From positions 39,995 through 103,994 of the forward strand of contig NZ_MRBL01000004.1 in NCBI RefSeq assembly GCF_001969855.1: DNA of 64,000 nt, read 5' to 3'. The DNA comes from Bacillus haynesii. Its GTDB lineage: Bacteria; Bacillota; Bacilli; Bacillales; Bacillaceae. This document shows positions 1 through 8,874 of the stretch, in pieces (within the stretch, counting starts at the first letter, position 1; every line of letters begins with the position of its first letter). The notes beneath the pieces were generated by a model, which made no database searches, had not been told where the DNA came from, and worked only from the letters and a program-made list of their open reading frames with translations. A program made the translations under genes and the position numbers.

Positions 1-1
1 A

Positions 2-688
2 CCGGCTTTTTACGCCTTATATTTGCGGATTGCCCTGCCGGATTCACCGAAATATGAGAAGCTTGCGCAGGAAAGGAAGCCGACCGTCATGGAAAATGTG
101 AAAAGCGTCTGGTCCCGCAAGTATGCCCGGCCTACGGCTATGCTGTGGATCGTCTGGTTTTGCGTCGTCTTTTCCTACTACGGCATGTTTCTTTGGCTGC
201 CGAGCGTCATGGTGATGAAAGGATTCAGCATGATCAAAAGCTTTGAGTACGTCTTGATCATGACGCTGGCTCAGCTGCCCGGCTATTTCTCCGCGGCATG
301 GCTGATTGAAAAAGCCGGTCGAAAAATGGTGCTTACCGTCTACTTGTTAGGGACGGCTGTCAGCGCCTACTTCTTCGGATCGGCTGAGTCGCTGGCGCTT
401 CTGCTTGCGTCAGGCATGTTTTTATCGTTTTTCAACCTTGGTGCCTGGGGTGCGCTTTACGCTTATACGCCGGAACAATACCCGACATCAATCAGGGGGA
501 CCGGCGCAGGAATGGCAGCCGGCTTTGGCCGAATCGGCGGCATCCTGGGTCCGCTTCTTGTCGGCTATCTCGTCGCCCGGGGAACAGAGATTTCAATGAT
601 CTTTTTCATCTTCTGCGTCGCCGTTGTTGCGGCCGTCGCGGCCATCTTCTTTTTGGGAACGGAGACGAAGCAGAAAGAGCTTGCCTAA
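2..688 (+). CDS. MFS transporter, 5'-truncated by window edge (NiaP/YceI-like)
   Basis: This is the C-terminal half of a 12-helix major facilitator permease. The frame is open to the window edge, so the real start lies upstream and only about 228 codons are visible. The visible part has hydrophobic segments typical of helices 7-12 and the motif YTPEQYPTSIRGTGAG, which is characteristic of sugar/niacin-type MFS proteins (SV2/NiaP branch). By memory it resembles B. subtilis YceI (NiaP, niacin uptake). The family assignment is solid; the substrate is inference. The next gene begins about 58 bp downstream on the same strand with no clear terminator between them. Confidence 0.75.
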   Translation, partial: PAFYALYLRIALPDSPKYEKLAQERKPTVMENVKSVWSRKYARPTAMLWIVWFCVVFSYYGMFLWLPSVMVMKGFSMIKSFEYVLIMTLAQLPGYFSAAWLIEKAGRKMVLTVYLLGTAVSAYFFGSAESLALLLASGMFLSFFNLGAWGALYAYTPEQYPTSIRGTGAGMAAGFGRIGGILGPLLVGYLVARGTEISMIFFIFCVAVVAAVAAIFFLGTETKQKELA

Positions 689-746
689 TGTCCGAATTCT
701 GTTTCATAATAGACGGGACGCGAGAATTTGGAAAGAGTTGATTGAA

Positions 747-1421
747 TTGAAAAAGAAAGCCATCATTACAGGTCTCTCGTTGCTGGTTCTCGTGACAGGC
801 TGTTATGTGTATAACGCCTTTTACGGAAATCCGGTCAGCCGCGCGCTGGCTGAACAAAAGCTTTCGGCATACTTGCAGGAAGCCCACGCCGGCGAAACCT
901 TAAATATGAAAGGAAGCTCCTATAATTTCAAGTTCGCTGAATACCTTTTTCGCGTGTCAGATGAGCGGAATGATGAGTACATTTTCAGCGTAAAAGGTGG
1001 CTTGCACCCGGCTGTCACAAACGATGGCATCAAAGAAGCCAGACAGGAAAAGACGAGAGCCAGCATAAGCAAAGAAGCCTCAGATGAGATCAAGGCAGAG
1101 CTTGAAAAAAAGCTGAAAAACGTGATCGACGTCCAAGTTTCTCTATCTGGAAGCTATGATGTCAATACAGATTGGAAAAAACTGAAGCAAACAGAACCGA
1201 TCGCTGTTACAGTTACCTTGAATTCAGGCCGGGACGGCCAGAGGCAGGTCTATGATCAGGCAAAAGCGGTGAAAAAGATATTGAGCGGCTACCATTATGA
1301 AAACATTGAGATTGACAGTATGGGCTTAGATGGGGAAGATCGGCCCGGCTATGTGAAGTACAATGTGCATGTTTCAAAGGACCGTGCGATAGCCATAGAA
1401 GATGTAGAGAAGGCGCTGTAA
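747..1421 (+). CDS. Uncharacterised lipoprotein with TTG start
   Basis: A 224-residue protein that I do not recognise as a named family. The N-terminus has a KKK stretch, a hydrophobic core and a lipobox (LVTGC near residues 15-19), so it is probably a membrane-anchored lipoprotein on the outer face. The rest is charged and soluble. The frame is open back to 624, but the TTG at 747 is preferred because a GGAAAG ribosome site lies about 11 bp upstream and the signal peptide begins there; the longer version would put about 41 charged residues before the signal sequence. A strong terminator follows immediately. It could be cotranscribed with the MFS gene upstream. Confidence 0.6.
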   Translation: MKKKAIITGLSLLVLVTGCYVYNAFYGNPVSRALAEQKLSAYLQEAHAGETLNMKGSSYNFKFAEYLFRVSDERNDEYIFSVKGGLHPAVTNDGIKEARQEKTRASISKEASDEIKAELEKKLKNVIDVQVSLSGSYDVNTDWKKLKQTEPIAVTVTLNSGRDGQRQVYDQAKAVKKILSGYHYENIEIDSMGLDGEDRPGYVKYNVHVSKDRAIAIEDVEKAL

Positions 1422-1437
1422 CGCCTTCTCTTTTTTT
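1407..1437 (+). terminator. Intrinsic terminator after lipoprotein gene
   Basis: GAGAAGGCG (1407-1415) pairs perfectly with CGCCTTCTC (1422-1430) and is followed by seven T. The upstream arm contains the last codons of the lipoprotein gene. Confidence 0.9.
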
Positions 1438-1517
1438 ATATGCAGGATATATAGGTGGTTTGCACTATTGATGTCCATGGCCGAAGAGAATAGAATCATA
1501 TTAAGAACCAATATCGC

Positions 1518-1640
1518 CGGGATTGTTACTGGTAAGGCAGGCAAGACCTAAAATGTGCTAAAGGAACCGCAGCCCTTAGTGTGCTTTTTTGCGCCTATCG
1601 ACTGATGCTTTCGCATGTTTTAGGTCTTTTTTTCTTTTTT
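1518..1640 (+). promoter_or_regulatory. RAT antiterminator and overlapping terminator in the sacXY leader
   Basis: Bases 1520-1548 (GGATTGTTACTG, then AAGGCAGGCAAGACC) match the ribonucleic antiterminator recalled from the sacB and sacXY leaders of B. subtilis. The sequence from AAGACCTAAAATGTG (1543) pairs with GCATGTTTTAGGTCTT (1613-1628), followed by a T-rich run, forming a terminator whose 5' arm overlaps the RAT. The two structures are therefore mutually exclusive. By the known mechanism, unphosphorylated-state-controlled SacY (or SacT) RNA-binding domains stabilise the RAT and allow readthrough into sacX. This leader fills most of the 312-bp gap between 1421 and 1734; no gene is seen there. 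Confidence 0.9.
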
Positions 1641-1733
1641 TCACCAGGGTCTTTGGACGTAATGACACATTTTTCATTTTGATCGTCTTCTGTAGATTTG
1701 ATAGGATAGAAAAATTGGAGGAGGTAGGTCCGG

Positions 1734-3110
1734 GTGCAGCAAAAAGAGATTGCAAGAGTTCTCTTGCCGCTCATTGGAGGCGCGGAGAATATCATCAGCA
1801 TCAGCCATTGTACGACAAGGCTGCGCTTCAATGTCAGGGATGAAGAAAAAATCGATATAGCTGCTATTGAAAAGATGGAGTCTGTGCAGGGGACTTTTTT
1901 CAGATATGGTTTGTTCCAGATCATTTTCGGTACAGGTGTGGTCAATAAGATTTATAAGGAAATGATCCAATACAGCGATCCGGCTCCTTTTGAAGAAGCC
2001 CGTCGGGAGACGCAGCCAAACATGAACGTATTGACGCGATTTGCCAAAACGCTGTCAGACATCTTTGTTCCGATCATTCCTGCAATCGTTGCGAGCGGAT
2101 TGCTTATGGGTCTCATCGGTGTGCTTAAAGAATTCAGCCTCGGCGCCTATGGCGGCCCGCTGATGAAAATGCTCGACATTTTTTCAAGCTCAGCGTTTGT
2201 GATTTTGCCTGTGCTGATCGGGTTCAGTGCAGCTAAACAGTTTGGAGCCAATCCGTTTTTAGGCGCTGTTATCGGCGGAATTCTGACCCATCCCGATTTG
2301 CTCGATCCTTCATTGCTCGGCAGCCAAAAGCCGGAATCCGTCGAAGTATTCGGCCTTGAAGTTCCTTTGATCGGATACCAGGGGACAGTCATTCCGATTC
2401 TCTTATCCGTCTACATAATGAGCAAAATCGAAAAATTCTTGAAAAGAATCGTCCCCCGTTCTTTAGATTTGATCGTTGCCCCGTTTATTACAGTCATGGC
2501 ATCCGGGTTTGCCGCGCTGTTTATCATGGGGCCGCTCTCACTGATGATCGCCCATTTCGTAAGCGACTGTCTCGGGTTTGTTTATCATTTTGCGGGGGCG
2601 TGCGCCGGATTTTTATTTGGCGGGCTTTACGCCTTACTCGTTTTGAGCGGCCTGCACCACAGTTTTTATGTGATTGAAGCGTCGCTGCTCGCAGATCCTG
2701 AATACGGGGTCAATTTTCTGCTTCCAATATGGTCGATGGCCAATGTCGCGCAGGGAGGAGCGGGACTCGCCGTGTTTTTGAAAACAAAGAATGCCGGCAT
2801 CAGAAAGATTGCGATTCCGGCTTCTCTCACCGCCTTTTTGGGAATCGTCGAACCTGTCATGTTTGGCGTCAACCTGAAACTCGCCAGGCCGTTTATCGGC
2901 GCATCGATCGGAGGCGCCCTCGGGGGTGCATACGCCGTCTTTACACACGTGGCGGCAAATTCTTACGGATTGTCCGGCATCCCGATGATTTCAATTATTC
3001 TCCCTCTTGGCACCGCCAATCTCATTCATTATTTAATCGCTTTTGCGATTGCGGTGATTTCAGCATTCATTGCGACTTTGTGTCTTGGCTTTAAAGATGA
3101 AAAAGAATAA
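1734..3110 (+). CDS. sacX: SacX, sucrose-type PTS EIIBC sensor/negative regulator of SacY
   Basis: A 458-residue PTS EIIBC protein of the sucrose subfamily. The N-terminal EIIB domain has the phosphorylation-site signature ISHCTTRLRF near residues 22-31 (Cys about 25), followed by a multi-helix EIIC domain with the conserved GVxEPVMFGVN-type segment near residues 370-380. Length and sequence match B. subtilis SacX (about 459 residues), which senses sucrose and negatively controls the antiterminator SacY. The next gene is sacY, 42 bp downstream, as in B. subtilis, which favours SacX over the transporter SacP. The start is a GTG preceded by GGAGGAGG. Expression is probably controlled by the RAT/terminator just upstream. 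Confidence 0.92.
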   Translation: MQQKEIARVLLPLIGGAENIISISHCTTRLRFNVRDEEKIDIAAIEKMESVQGTFFRYGLFQIIFGTGVVNKIYKEMIQYSDPAPFEEARRETQPNMNVLTRFAKTLSDIFVPIIPAIVASGLLMGLIGVLKEFSLGAYGGPLMKMLDIFSSSAFVILPVLIGFSAAKQFGANPFLGAVIGGILTHPDLLDPSLLGSQKPESVEVFGLEVPLIGYQGTVIPILLSVYIMSKIEKFLKRIVPRSLDLIVAPFITVMASGFAALFIMGPLSLMIAHFVSDCLGFVYHFAGACAGFLFGGLYALLVLSGLHHSFYVIEASLLADPEYGVNFLLPIWSMANVAQGGAGLAVFLKTKNAGIRKIAIPASLTAFLGIVEPVMFGVNLKLARPFIGASIGGALGGAYAVFTHVAANSYGLSGIPMISIILPLGTANLIHYLIAFAIAVISAFIATLCLGFKDEKE

Positions 3111-3152
3111 TTCCGTTTTCATTCATTAAAACAGGATGAAAGGAAGGCAGCT

Positions 3153-3995
3153 ATGAAAGTAAAAAAAATCTTAAATAACAATGCGCTCGTCGTAAAGGAT
3201 CGCGGCGAGGAAAAGATCGTATTAGGGTCCGGAATCGCATTTCAAAAAAAGAAGAATGATATTGTCGACAGATCTAAAATTGAAAAAGTATTCGTGATGA
3301 AAGATTCATCAGAATACCGCCAATTCGAGGAGATCTTAAAAACGTTGCCGGAAGATCATATTCAGGTAGCGGAGGATATTATTTCTCATGCGGAAAAAGA
3401 GCTCGGGATCAAAATCAATGAGCGAATCCATGTCGCCTTTTCAGATCATTTATCATTCGCGATAGAACGGTTAAGCAAGGGAATGGTCATTAAAAATCCG
3501 CTGCTTCAAGAAGTCAAAGTCCTCTACACGAAAGAATTTCAAATCGGCCGCTGGGCAAAGGCCCTCATTAAAGAAAAGCTGAAGATCGATATTCCGGAGG
3601 ATGAAGTCGCCAATATTGCGCTGCATATCCACACAGCCAAAACAAACGCGGGAGATATGACAAAAACGCTCGATCTCACAACGATGATCAAGGATATTAT
3701 CGAGATCATCGAAAATAAACTCAACATTAAAATAAAAGATGAGACGATTTCGTATGAGCGGCTTGTCAACCATCTCCGTTTCGCCATTCAGCATATCGAG
3801 TCGGGAGAGACATTTTACGAAATGGACAGTGAGATGATCAGCCTCATTAAAAAGAAGTTTGGACAAGCGTTTATGTGCGCAGAAGAAATCGGGGCATTTG
3901 TGAAGCGGGAGTATGGCTTTGAATTTCCGGAAAAAGAGCTGTGCTACATTACCATGCATATTCAGAGATTTTATCAGCGGTCTGCTGTCGTGTAA
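3153..3995 (+). CDS. sacY: SacY, BglG-family transcriptional antiterminator
   Basis: A 280-residue antiterminator. The N-terminal 55 residues form the co-antiterminator RNA-binding domain ([14 protein letters not shown], then [14 protein letters not shown]), followed by two PTS regulation domains. His residues in [15 protein letters not shown] (about 90-105) and ALHIHTAK (PRD1), and in [11 protein letters not shown] and MHIQRFYQR (PRD2), are the expected phosphorylation sites. The sequence is very close to remembered B. subtilis SacY. It binds RAT hairpins in nascent mRNA of sacB and sacXY and blocks termination when sucrose is present. It is cotranscribed with sacX and ends in a strong terminator. 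Confidence 0.95.
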   Translation: MKVKKILNNNALVVKDRGEEKIVLGSGIAFQKKKNDIVDRSKIEKVFVMKDSSEYRQFEEILKTLPEDHIQVAEDIISHAEKELGIKINERIHVAFSDHLSFAIERLSKGMVIKNPLLQEVKVLYTKEFQIGRWAKALIKEKLKIDIPEDEVANIALHIHTAKTNAGDMTKTLDLTTMIKDIIEIIENKLNIKIKDETISYERLVNHLRFAIQHIESGETFYEMDSEMISLIKKKFGQAFMCAEEIGAFVKREYGFEFPEKELCYITMHIQRFYQRSAVV

Positions 3996-4015
3996 AGAAT
4001 GCCTGCGTTTAAGAC

Positions 4016-4047
4016 AAAACGGAGCCCTGTTATCGGGCTCCGTTTTT
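4016..4047. terminator. Bidirectional terminator between sacY and ybcF
   Basis: AAAACGGAGCCC (4016-4027) pairs with GGGCTCCGTTTT, with T-runs on both strands. The ybcF stop codon (4030-4032) lies in the loop, so the last residues of YbcF (NKNGAR) are encoded by the terminator stem. Confidence 0.9.
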
Positions 4048-4536
4048 GTTTAAGGCTTCAATTTCCGTTAAAACTGAATTTTCGATTAGAAATCCTTTCA
4101 CTTTGACGTGCAAAGGGATTAACGGGTGCCGGCGGATGGCCGCGACGCTTTGTTGTACGCCTTCGGCCACGTTTTCGCTCGGTGACAGCCATTCATCAAT
4201 GCTGCTCTGCGTAAATTCCGGACTGCAGTTTTGGAAAAGGTACTCTAAAGTTTGCATTCTATCGCTTAAATCTTTGTCTCTATTTAAAAGGTCAGACATA
4301 TCTTCATCTGCCGTTTGTTCGTATTTATCGCGGACAATCCAGATTTCTTCCGCTTTGTTCCGGTGGACAAGGGTGATGATATCCCTCATCAAATCACCGT
4401 AGGGCTGTGAAATATCAGGGAAGACGCTTTTTAAAACGAGGGTATCCTCCGGCTGAATATTTGCTGCCCGGCAAATGGTCTGTTCAAGCTGTTTCTCCAT
4501 TCCGATAATCATCAGTATTTTTTTATTTTCTTCCAT
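4030..4536 (-). CDS. ybcF: YbcF-like protein, beta-carbonic-anhydrase relative lacking zinc ligands
   Basis: A 168-residue cytoplasmic protein and the last gene of the DAB operon, starting 11 bp after dabA ends. The C-terminal segment (about 125-160: AEGVQQSVAAIRRHPLIP, then VKVKGFLIE) matches the end of beta-class carbonic anhydrases. However, the zinc motif CxDxR is replaced by GMEKQ near residues 12-16, and HxxC by RDKYEQ after IWIV near residue 68. No canonical ligand set remains, so it is probably a catalytically dead carbonic-anhydrase fold. It resembles B. subtilis YbcF, next to ybcC/ybcD. A role as partner or regulator of DabA is inference. Confidence 0.75.
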   Translation of the reverse strand: MEENKKILMIIGMEKQLEQTICRAANIQPEDTLVLKSVFPDISQPYGDLMRDIITLVHRNKAEEIWIVRDKYEQTADEDMSDLLNRDKDLSDRMQTLEYLFQNCSPEFTQSSIDEWLSPSENVAEGVQQSVAAIRRHPLIPLHVKVKGFLIENSVLTEIEALNKNGAR

Positions 4537-4547
4537 GACATTTCACC

Positions 4548-7169
4548 TCATTCATTTATCGTGTTTGTCCAGTTCTTCCATTTTCCCTCCGGATTAATAG
4601 ATGCCAGATGAATCCATCCGTTGTCCGCCTTTTGCCGGAAGCTGTGATCGCGGTCAAGGAGCCGCTCGATCTCATCATCCGGCGCTTCAATCACGATCAG
4701 CAGCCTGAGAGGCGCATGATAGATTTCGTCATCTGACCGCATGACGGACTGCCACGGGAGACCGCTCAAAAGATCGCTTGCATTTCCTTGCATGACCCCG
4801 AGGCCGGAAGTGACGGTTTGAGTTGCTTTATTTCCGCTTCCATAATAATGCGGTGCAACGGTTGACGCGTAATACTGCAGATTGATCCATTGGGCCACTG
4901 TTCCAGGCCCTGAAATGATGCCGCTAAGGATGGAGCCGTCTTCATCATTCCGCCAGTCATAGCTGTGCAGAAAAGCCCTTCCCTCAAGGTCGGCTCCCCG
5001 TGTAAGCCGGCGTGTGCCGATGATGAATGAAGCATTTCGGGCCAGCCCCCATTCGGGACGGATTTCGCTCCAATCTTCGGCGAAGCGCTCAACTTCATTC
5101 CGCGGATTTTGATAGCCGAGCTGCGGCAGTTCTTCTAAGCGTTCGGCTCCCACAGTACGGCTGACATCGGGGAGCGCCGAGTTGATGCGGTCAAACGCTT
5201 GTTGAGCTTTAGCCGAAAGCTCAGGTACATAGAGCCACTGCAGTTCATCCAATGTTGTAATATGCTCTGCGGCAGCAAATACCGTATCATCCGGAATGAA
5301 AATGCCGTCGGAGCGAAGCCTCTCTCTGACGCTTGGAAGGTTGCATAAAGCGGCTAGGACGCGTGCGTTGAAAGCGCCAGATGCGCCTCCGCAGGCGCCG
5401 CAGTCCAGTGCCGATGCATAAGGATTATTCGTGCTTCTGCTGCCGTGCCCGCAAATGACAACCAGCGGAGCGAACCGGTCTGTGATCCCCATCATCTTTA
5501 ATGCCTGTCTGGCATAGGCGGCTTTTTCTTCTTCCGTAAATCCGACCGGAATGCCGGCTTCAGATGTTTCCATGCGATCAAGCGAGAGCTTTGCCTGGGG
5601 CTTCTTCAGCCATGTTTTACGCGCATTCCGGAAAGCTTGCCCGGCTGCGCGGGGGACCAGGCTGCGCGCTGCCATTTGCAGGCTCAGCCAAGGCCCGCTC
5701 ACTTCGGGAAGCAGCATACCCGCCAATAGATTCTGTTTCATCGTTTTAAAGGCGGAGCTAAGCGAAGCTGCCGCTTTTTTATGTTCTTGATACGATTTAA
5801 AACTTGATTCTTCGGCCGTTTCTTGTACTCGATGCTGCGGTTTAAGGATGACCGGCAGAGAGCTGTGGCTGTGCTTAGTGCCAAGTTCGCACGTTTCGAT
5901 TGCCAGGTTGAAAAAGCCCGCCGTTCCATACGTTTCAAAAGGGCCTGACTTTTCCAACGCCCGGCGGAACGGCTCTGAACGGACATCAATACAAAATGCG
6001 AGCTGGGCCAGCACCGGTTCACTTTTGGCGGCAGCGGCAGGTCTGTTTGCCGTGACGAGCTTCCTTACTTCAGCGGCATATGTTTGTTCCCACGCTTCCA
6101 GCCAGATACGCCTGCGCGTTAGATCATCAAAGCGGCGGGCGAGTGATAATCTCGCTTTTTGCTCTGCTGCTGAAAGTTCGAGCCATTCCTCAGGCGTAAG
6201 ACCGCCCCAATGCAGCCAGGCCGCAACCAAAGGAACGACCTGCATCTCTTTTTCAGGTTTTGGCTTAGACAGTGGCAAATAAGGTTCAATAAGCATCCAT
6301 TCCATTGAAAGCCGGACAGCCAAATACTCGAGCAGCAGCCCTTCTTCGTCCTGCGATTGCTGGGAACGCCAAAGCATCATTCCGGCCCATCCCGGCAGAG
6401 AAAGCAAATGAGCTTCAAGGTACGCCTGAACGTCTCCATCAGAAATATCAAGCGCTCGAAGTGCTCTTTTCATCGCGTCCCGCGGCTCTTCCGGCCATCC
6501 ATTCAGGCGTTGGCGTTCCGCGCGCGACAGAGCGGGATCATGTTCAACAAGCTGCCGCCATGCGCTGTAAAACCCTTTCTCACGATGCGGAAGCCGCCAT
6601 GCCGATTGTGATTCATCAAGGAACAGCTTGCACCATTTAATCACATGATGATCAAGGAGGTGAGCGGTTTGTTGTCCGGCAAAAACGCTAAGCGGTTTGA
6701 TCAAGCGTGTTTGCCGATCATCGATTGTCCCGCGGACCGTTTGTTTGGCAAGCTTTTTAACTTGTCGGGAGCTCAAGAGCTGTTCAGGTATTTCGTCCAG
6801 CTTGAGCGCGGCTTTGCAAAATGCTTCCGCTGTTTCCATCTGCATGCCGGGCAGATGTGAATCGAGCCAATTGATCAGCTTTTTTTCAAGAATCGACTCA
6901 TTGATTTCTCCCCGTTGTTTTGCGGAACGGAAAATGGAGGACTTTGGGTAGATATCAACATGAAGCTGCTGTTTAAGCTGCCGGGCCGTCTGTTCAAATG
7001 TTTGTTCTTCAAGGCCCATCCACGGATGACGAGCGGCAAAGGTTTCAATCGGCCAAAGCGGCGCGATGACCCGTGCTGCTGATTGAACCAACTCATCCAT
7101 ATTAAAGTCCGCAGTCTGATGTTCATAATTGAAGATCAATTGTTTAGACAATGTGGGTGCTGCTTTCAT
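4548..7169 (-). CDS. dabA: DabA, inorganic carbon transporter subunit (UPF0753/DUF2309)
   Basis: An 873-residue protein of the DUF2309 family (B. subtilis YbcC), the cytoplasmic subunit of DAB systems that convert CO2 to bicarbonate in a vectorial manner. The zinc site typical of DabA is intact: Cys393 and Asp395 in AFCIDVRSEP, His575 in VICGHGSRST and Cys590 in ALDCGACGG. Mature length is in the family range. Its start overlaps the end of dabB by 4 bp (ATGA-type), indicating translational coupling. From family knowledge, DabA and DabB form a proton- or cation-driven complex that supplies bicarbonate for carboxylation; in a heterotroph this would help growth at low CO2. Confidence 0.9.
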   Translation of the reverse strand: MKAAPTLSKQLIFNYEHQTADFNMDELVQSAARVIAPLWPIETFAARHPWMGLEEQTFEQTARQLKQQLHVDIYPKSSIFRSAKQRGEINESILEKKLINWLDSHLPGMQMETAEAFCKAALKLDEIPEQLLSSRQVKKLAKQTVRGTIDDRQTRLIKPLSVFAGQQTAHLLDHHVIKWCKLFLDESQSAWRLPHREKGFYSAWRQLVEHDPALSRAERQRLNGWPEEPRDAMKRALRALDISDGDVQAYLEAHLLSLPGWAGMMLWRSQQSQDEEGLLLEYLAVRLSMEWMLIEPYLPLSKPKPEKEMQVVPLVAAWLHWGGLTPEEWLELSAAEQKARLSLARRFDDLTRRRIWLEAWEQTYAAEVRKLVTANRPAAAAKSEPVLAQLAFCIDVRSEPFRRALEKSGPFETYGTAGFFNLAIETCELGTKHSHSSLPVILKPQHRVQETAEESSFKSYQEHKKAAASLSSAFKTMKQNLLAGMLLPEVSGPWLSLQMAARSLVPRAAGQAFRNARKTWLKKPQAKLSLDRMETSEAGIPVGFTEEEKAAYARQALKMMGITDRFAPLVVICGHGSRSTNNPYASALDCGACGGASGAFNARVLAALCNLPSVRERLRSDGIFIPDDTVFAAAEHITTLDELQWLYVPELSAKAQQAFDRINSALPDVSRTVGAERLEELPQLGYQNPRNEVERFAEDWSEIRPEWGLARNASFIIGTRRLTRGADLEGRAFLHSYDWRNDEDGSILSGIISGPGTVAQWINLQYYASTVAPHYYGSGNKATQTVTSGLGVMQGNASDLLSGLPWQSVMRSDDEIYHAPLRLLIVIEAPDDEIERLLDRDHSFRQKADNGWIHLASINPEGKWKNWTNTINE

Positions 7170-8698
7170 GATTGACGACCTCCTTGAGTAAGATATTGGT
7201 CAAGATAATTCGGCCGTTCTTCGACCGATTCGAAATGAGGCTCACCCGTTTTTACAAGACGCAGATAAAGTGCCCCGGACCATGCAAAGCGCTGCCGAAC
7301 GATCAAGGCGCCGGCCGCACTGCCGGCTAACAAAACGACTGCCGTCAAAACGACCGCAATTGCAGGCGGCTGCGCCCCCTGTACAACAGCATCCTTCAGG
7401 AGCCCGTGTAAAACGGAATGAATGATGGCAAACGCGAGTGAAGCCCCCGTTAAAATGAACAGACCGGCAATTCGTGTGACGCGCCCGTAATTGGCTGTGA
7501 CAAGCTGCCTCCAAGCAATGAACAGTGCCCAGCCTAAAACAAGGGCGCTGATCAATTGATAGCCATCGTCCGCAGCTGAGGCCCAGATTCCGATGACGAG
7601 AGCAAGAGCAAAGACGCCGCCTATCATGTTCCAAAAAAGAGCCGGTTTGCCCGGTTTAGATGCGAACGATTCATAACGGCGCACCGCTGATCCGGCTTGC
7701 AGGAAAAGGGCGGCTTTGAACAGGCCATGCAAAATGAGATGAATAACAGCCGCAATATAGGCCCCTAATGCGCATTGGACGAGCATAAAACCCATCTGCG
7801 CGACCGTTGAAGCTGCGAGCTGCCGCTTGTAGTCCGTTTGGACGATCATCATGCCCATTCCGAGCAAGACGGAAAGGACGGCGGGAACTAGCAGAATAAG
7901 CTGCAGCCCGTCACCGCTGAACATCGGTGCGAAACGGGTCAGCATGACGCCGCCTACATTTACGAGTCCGGCGTGCATGACCGCGGAAACGGGAGTCGGG
8001 GCGATTGCAGAATCGAGCAGCCAGCGATGAAACGGCCACTGTGCCGCAGGAATCATCACCGTTAAAATGATAAGGAGGCCGATCCCGGTTTTCTCCCATG
8101 AGCTGAGCTGTACAAGGCTATCTTCCGCTATGGCGGAAGATAGCTGCCAGTGCCCCGTCGCGAGAGACAGCCAAAGAGCTGCTGCTGCTATCGCCAGCCA
8201 GCTGAGCGCAAAGATCCGGCCCGCATACAAAGCGGCATTTTTCGCCGCCTGCCACGCGCTGTTTAAGCCGATTAGCGCAGTCAAGCCGAGCAGCGTGATC
8301 CCCCAGCATAAAAGAAGCCAGCGAAGATCATCGTTCAGCCAGGCGCATGAAGCTCCTCCTGTCGTCAGCGTCAGCAACACAAAAAATTTACGGTAGGAGC
8401 GGTCGCCGAATAAATACCGGACAGAGTAGCGCTGGACGATGAAGCCGATGGTCAAGACAAACAAGGCGATCAGCCAAGCCAGCGAATCCAAGCGCCAAGG
8501 AGCTCCAGCCTGCCCGGGATTTGCCGTTATCAATGCTGCCAGCGCGGCAAGCGGCGGCAGGGCGATGATCTTGGCGTGAATCCGTACATATGTCAATGGA
8601 ACCTTTCGATTCAGGACGAGCAGTGCGCTGATCAAACAAAGCGCAAGCGACGCGAAAAATATTTTCAGCCAAAATAAAGAATCTAGCAGATCAAACAT
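7166..8698 (-). CDS. dabB: DabB, NuoL/NdhF-like membrane subunit of the DAB complex
   Basis: A 510-residue polytopic membrane protein of the proton-conducting antiporter (Proton_antipo_M) family, corresponding to B. subtilis YbcD/NdhF. The family motif is visible as HRWLLDSAIAPTPVSAVMHAG near residues 225-245. It stands alone rather than in a complex I operon and is coupled to dabA by a 4-bp overlap, which identifies it as the ion-translocating DAB subunit rather than a respiratory subunit. The ATG at 8698 is chosen because GGAGGG lies 7 bp upstream; a frame-open start at 8734 lacks a ribosome site. A 17-codon ORF overlaps this start. Confidence 0.88.
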   Translation of the reverse strand: MFDLLDSLFWLKIFFASLALCLISALLVLNRKVPLTYVRIHAKIIALPPLAALAALITANPGQAGAPWRLDSLAWLIALFVLTIGFIVQRYSVRYLFGDRSYRKFFVLLTLTTGGASCAWLNDDLRWLLLCWGITLLGLTALIGLNSAWQAAKNAALYAGRIFALSWLAIAAAALWLSLATGHWQLSSAIAEDSLVQLSSWEKTGIGLLIILTVMIPAAQWPFHRWLLDSAIAPTPVSAVMHAGLVNVGGVMLTRFAPMFSGDGLQLILLVPAVLSVLLGMGMMIVQTDYKRQLAASTVAQMGFMLVQCALGAYIAAVIHLILHGLFKAALFLQAGSAVRRYESFASKPGKPALFWNMIGGVFALALVIGIWASAADDGYQLISALVLGWALFIAWRQLVTANYGRVTRIAGLFILTGASLAFAIIHSVLHGLLKDAVVQGAQPPAIAVVLTAVVLLAGSAAGALIVRQRFAWSGALYLRLVKTGEPHFESVEERPNYLDQYLTQGGRQS

Positions 8699-8744
8699 CC
8701 GGCATCCCTCCGTCGGGATGATGGAAAAGAACACATTGTTTCAT
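8691..8744 (-). CDS. Possible 17-residue leader peptide overlapping dabB start
   Basis: A short ORF beginning ATG AAA CAA TGT and reading MKQCVLFHHPDGGMPDV. It has a good ribosome site (AAGGAAGG, about 6 bp upstream), and its TGA overlaps the dabB ATG (ATGTTTGA). The dabB ribosome site lies inside it. Such an arrangement allows translational coupling of dabB to the leader. It contains one Cys and a His-His pair. There is no known homologue in my memory. The ORF could be accidental; conservation in related species would decide. Confidence 0.4.
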   Translation of the reverse strand: MKQCVLFHHPDGGMPDV

Positions 8745-8770
8745 GTCTTGCCTTCCTTTCTGAAAACGTA

Positions 8771-8834
8771 AAAAAAGCCGGTATATTCAGGATTGGCCCA
8801 TTTCAGCCAATCTTTCTGAATGATACCGGCTTAT
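8771..8834 (-). terminator. Strong terminator/attenuator between ybcI and dabB
   Basis: On the minus strand three stacked stems form: AAGCCGGTAT with ATACCGGCTT (outer, 8775-8784/8823-8832), ATTCAG with CTGAAT, and GATTGGC with GCCAATC. Together they give 23 paired bases with small bulges, followed by a T-run at 8771-8776. It would end ybcI transcripts before dabB, so dabBA needs readthrough or its own promoter. Confidence 0.85.
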
Positions 8835-8874
8835 CTTTAACTCATGTTCATGCTTTAAAGATCTTCCGTTTTTT

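Noticed and set aside
624..746. Upstream extension of the lipoprotein gene
   Set aside because: It overlaps the MFS gene and would place charged residues before the signal peptide.
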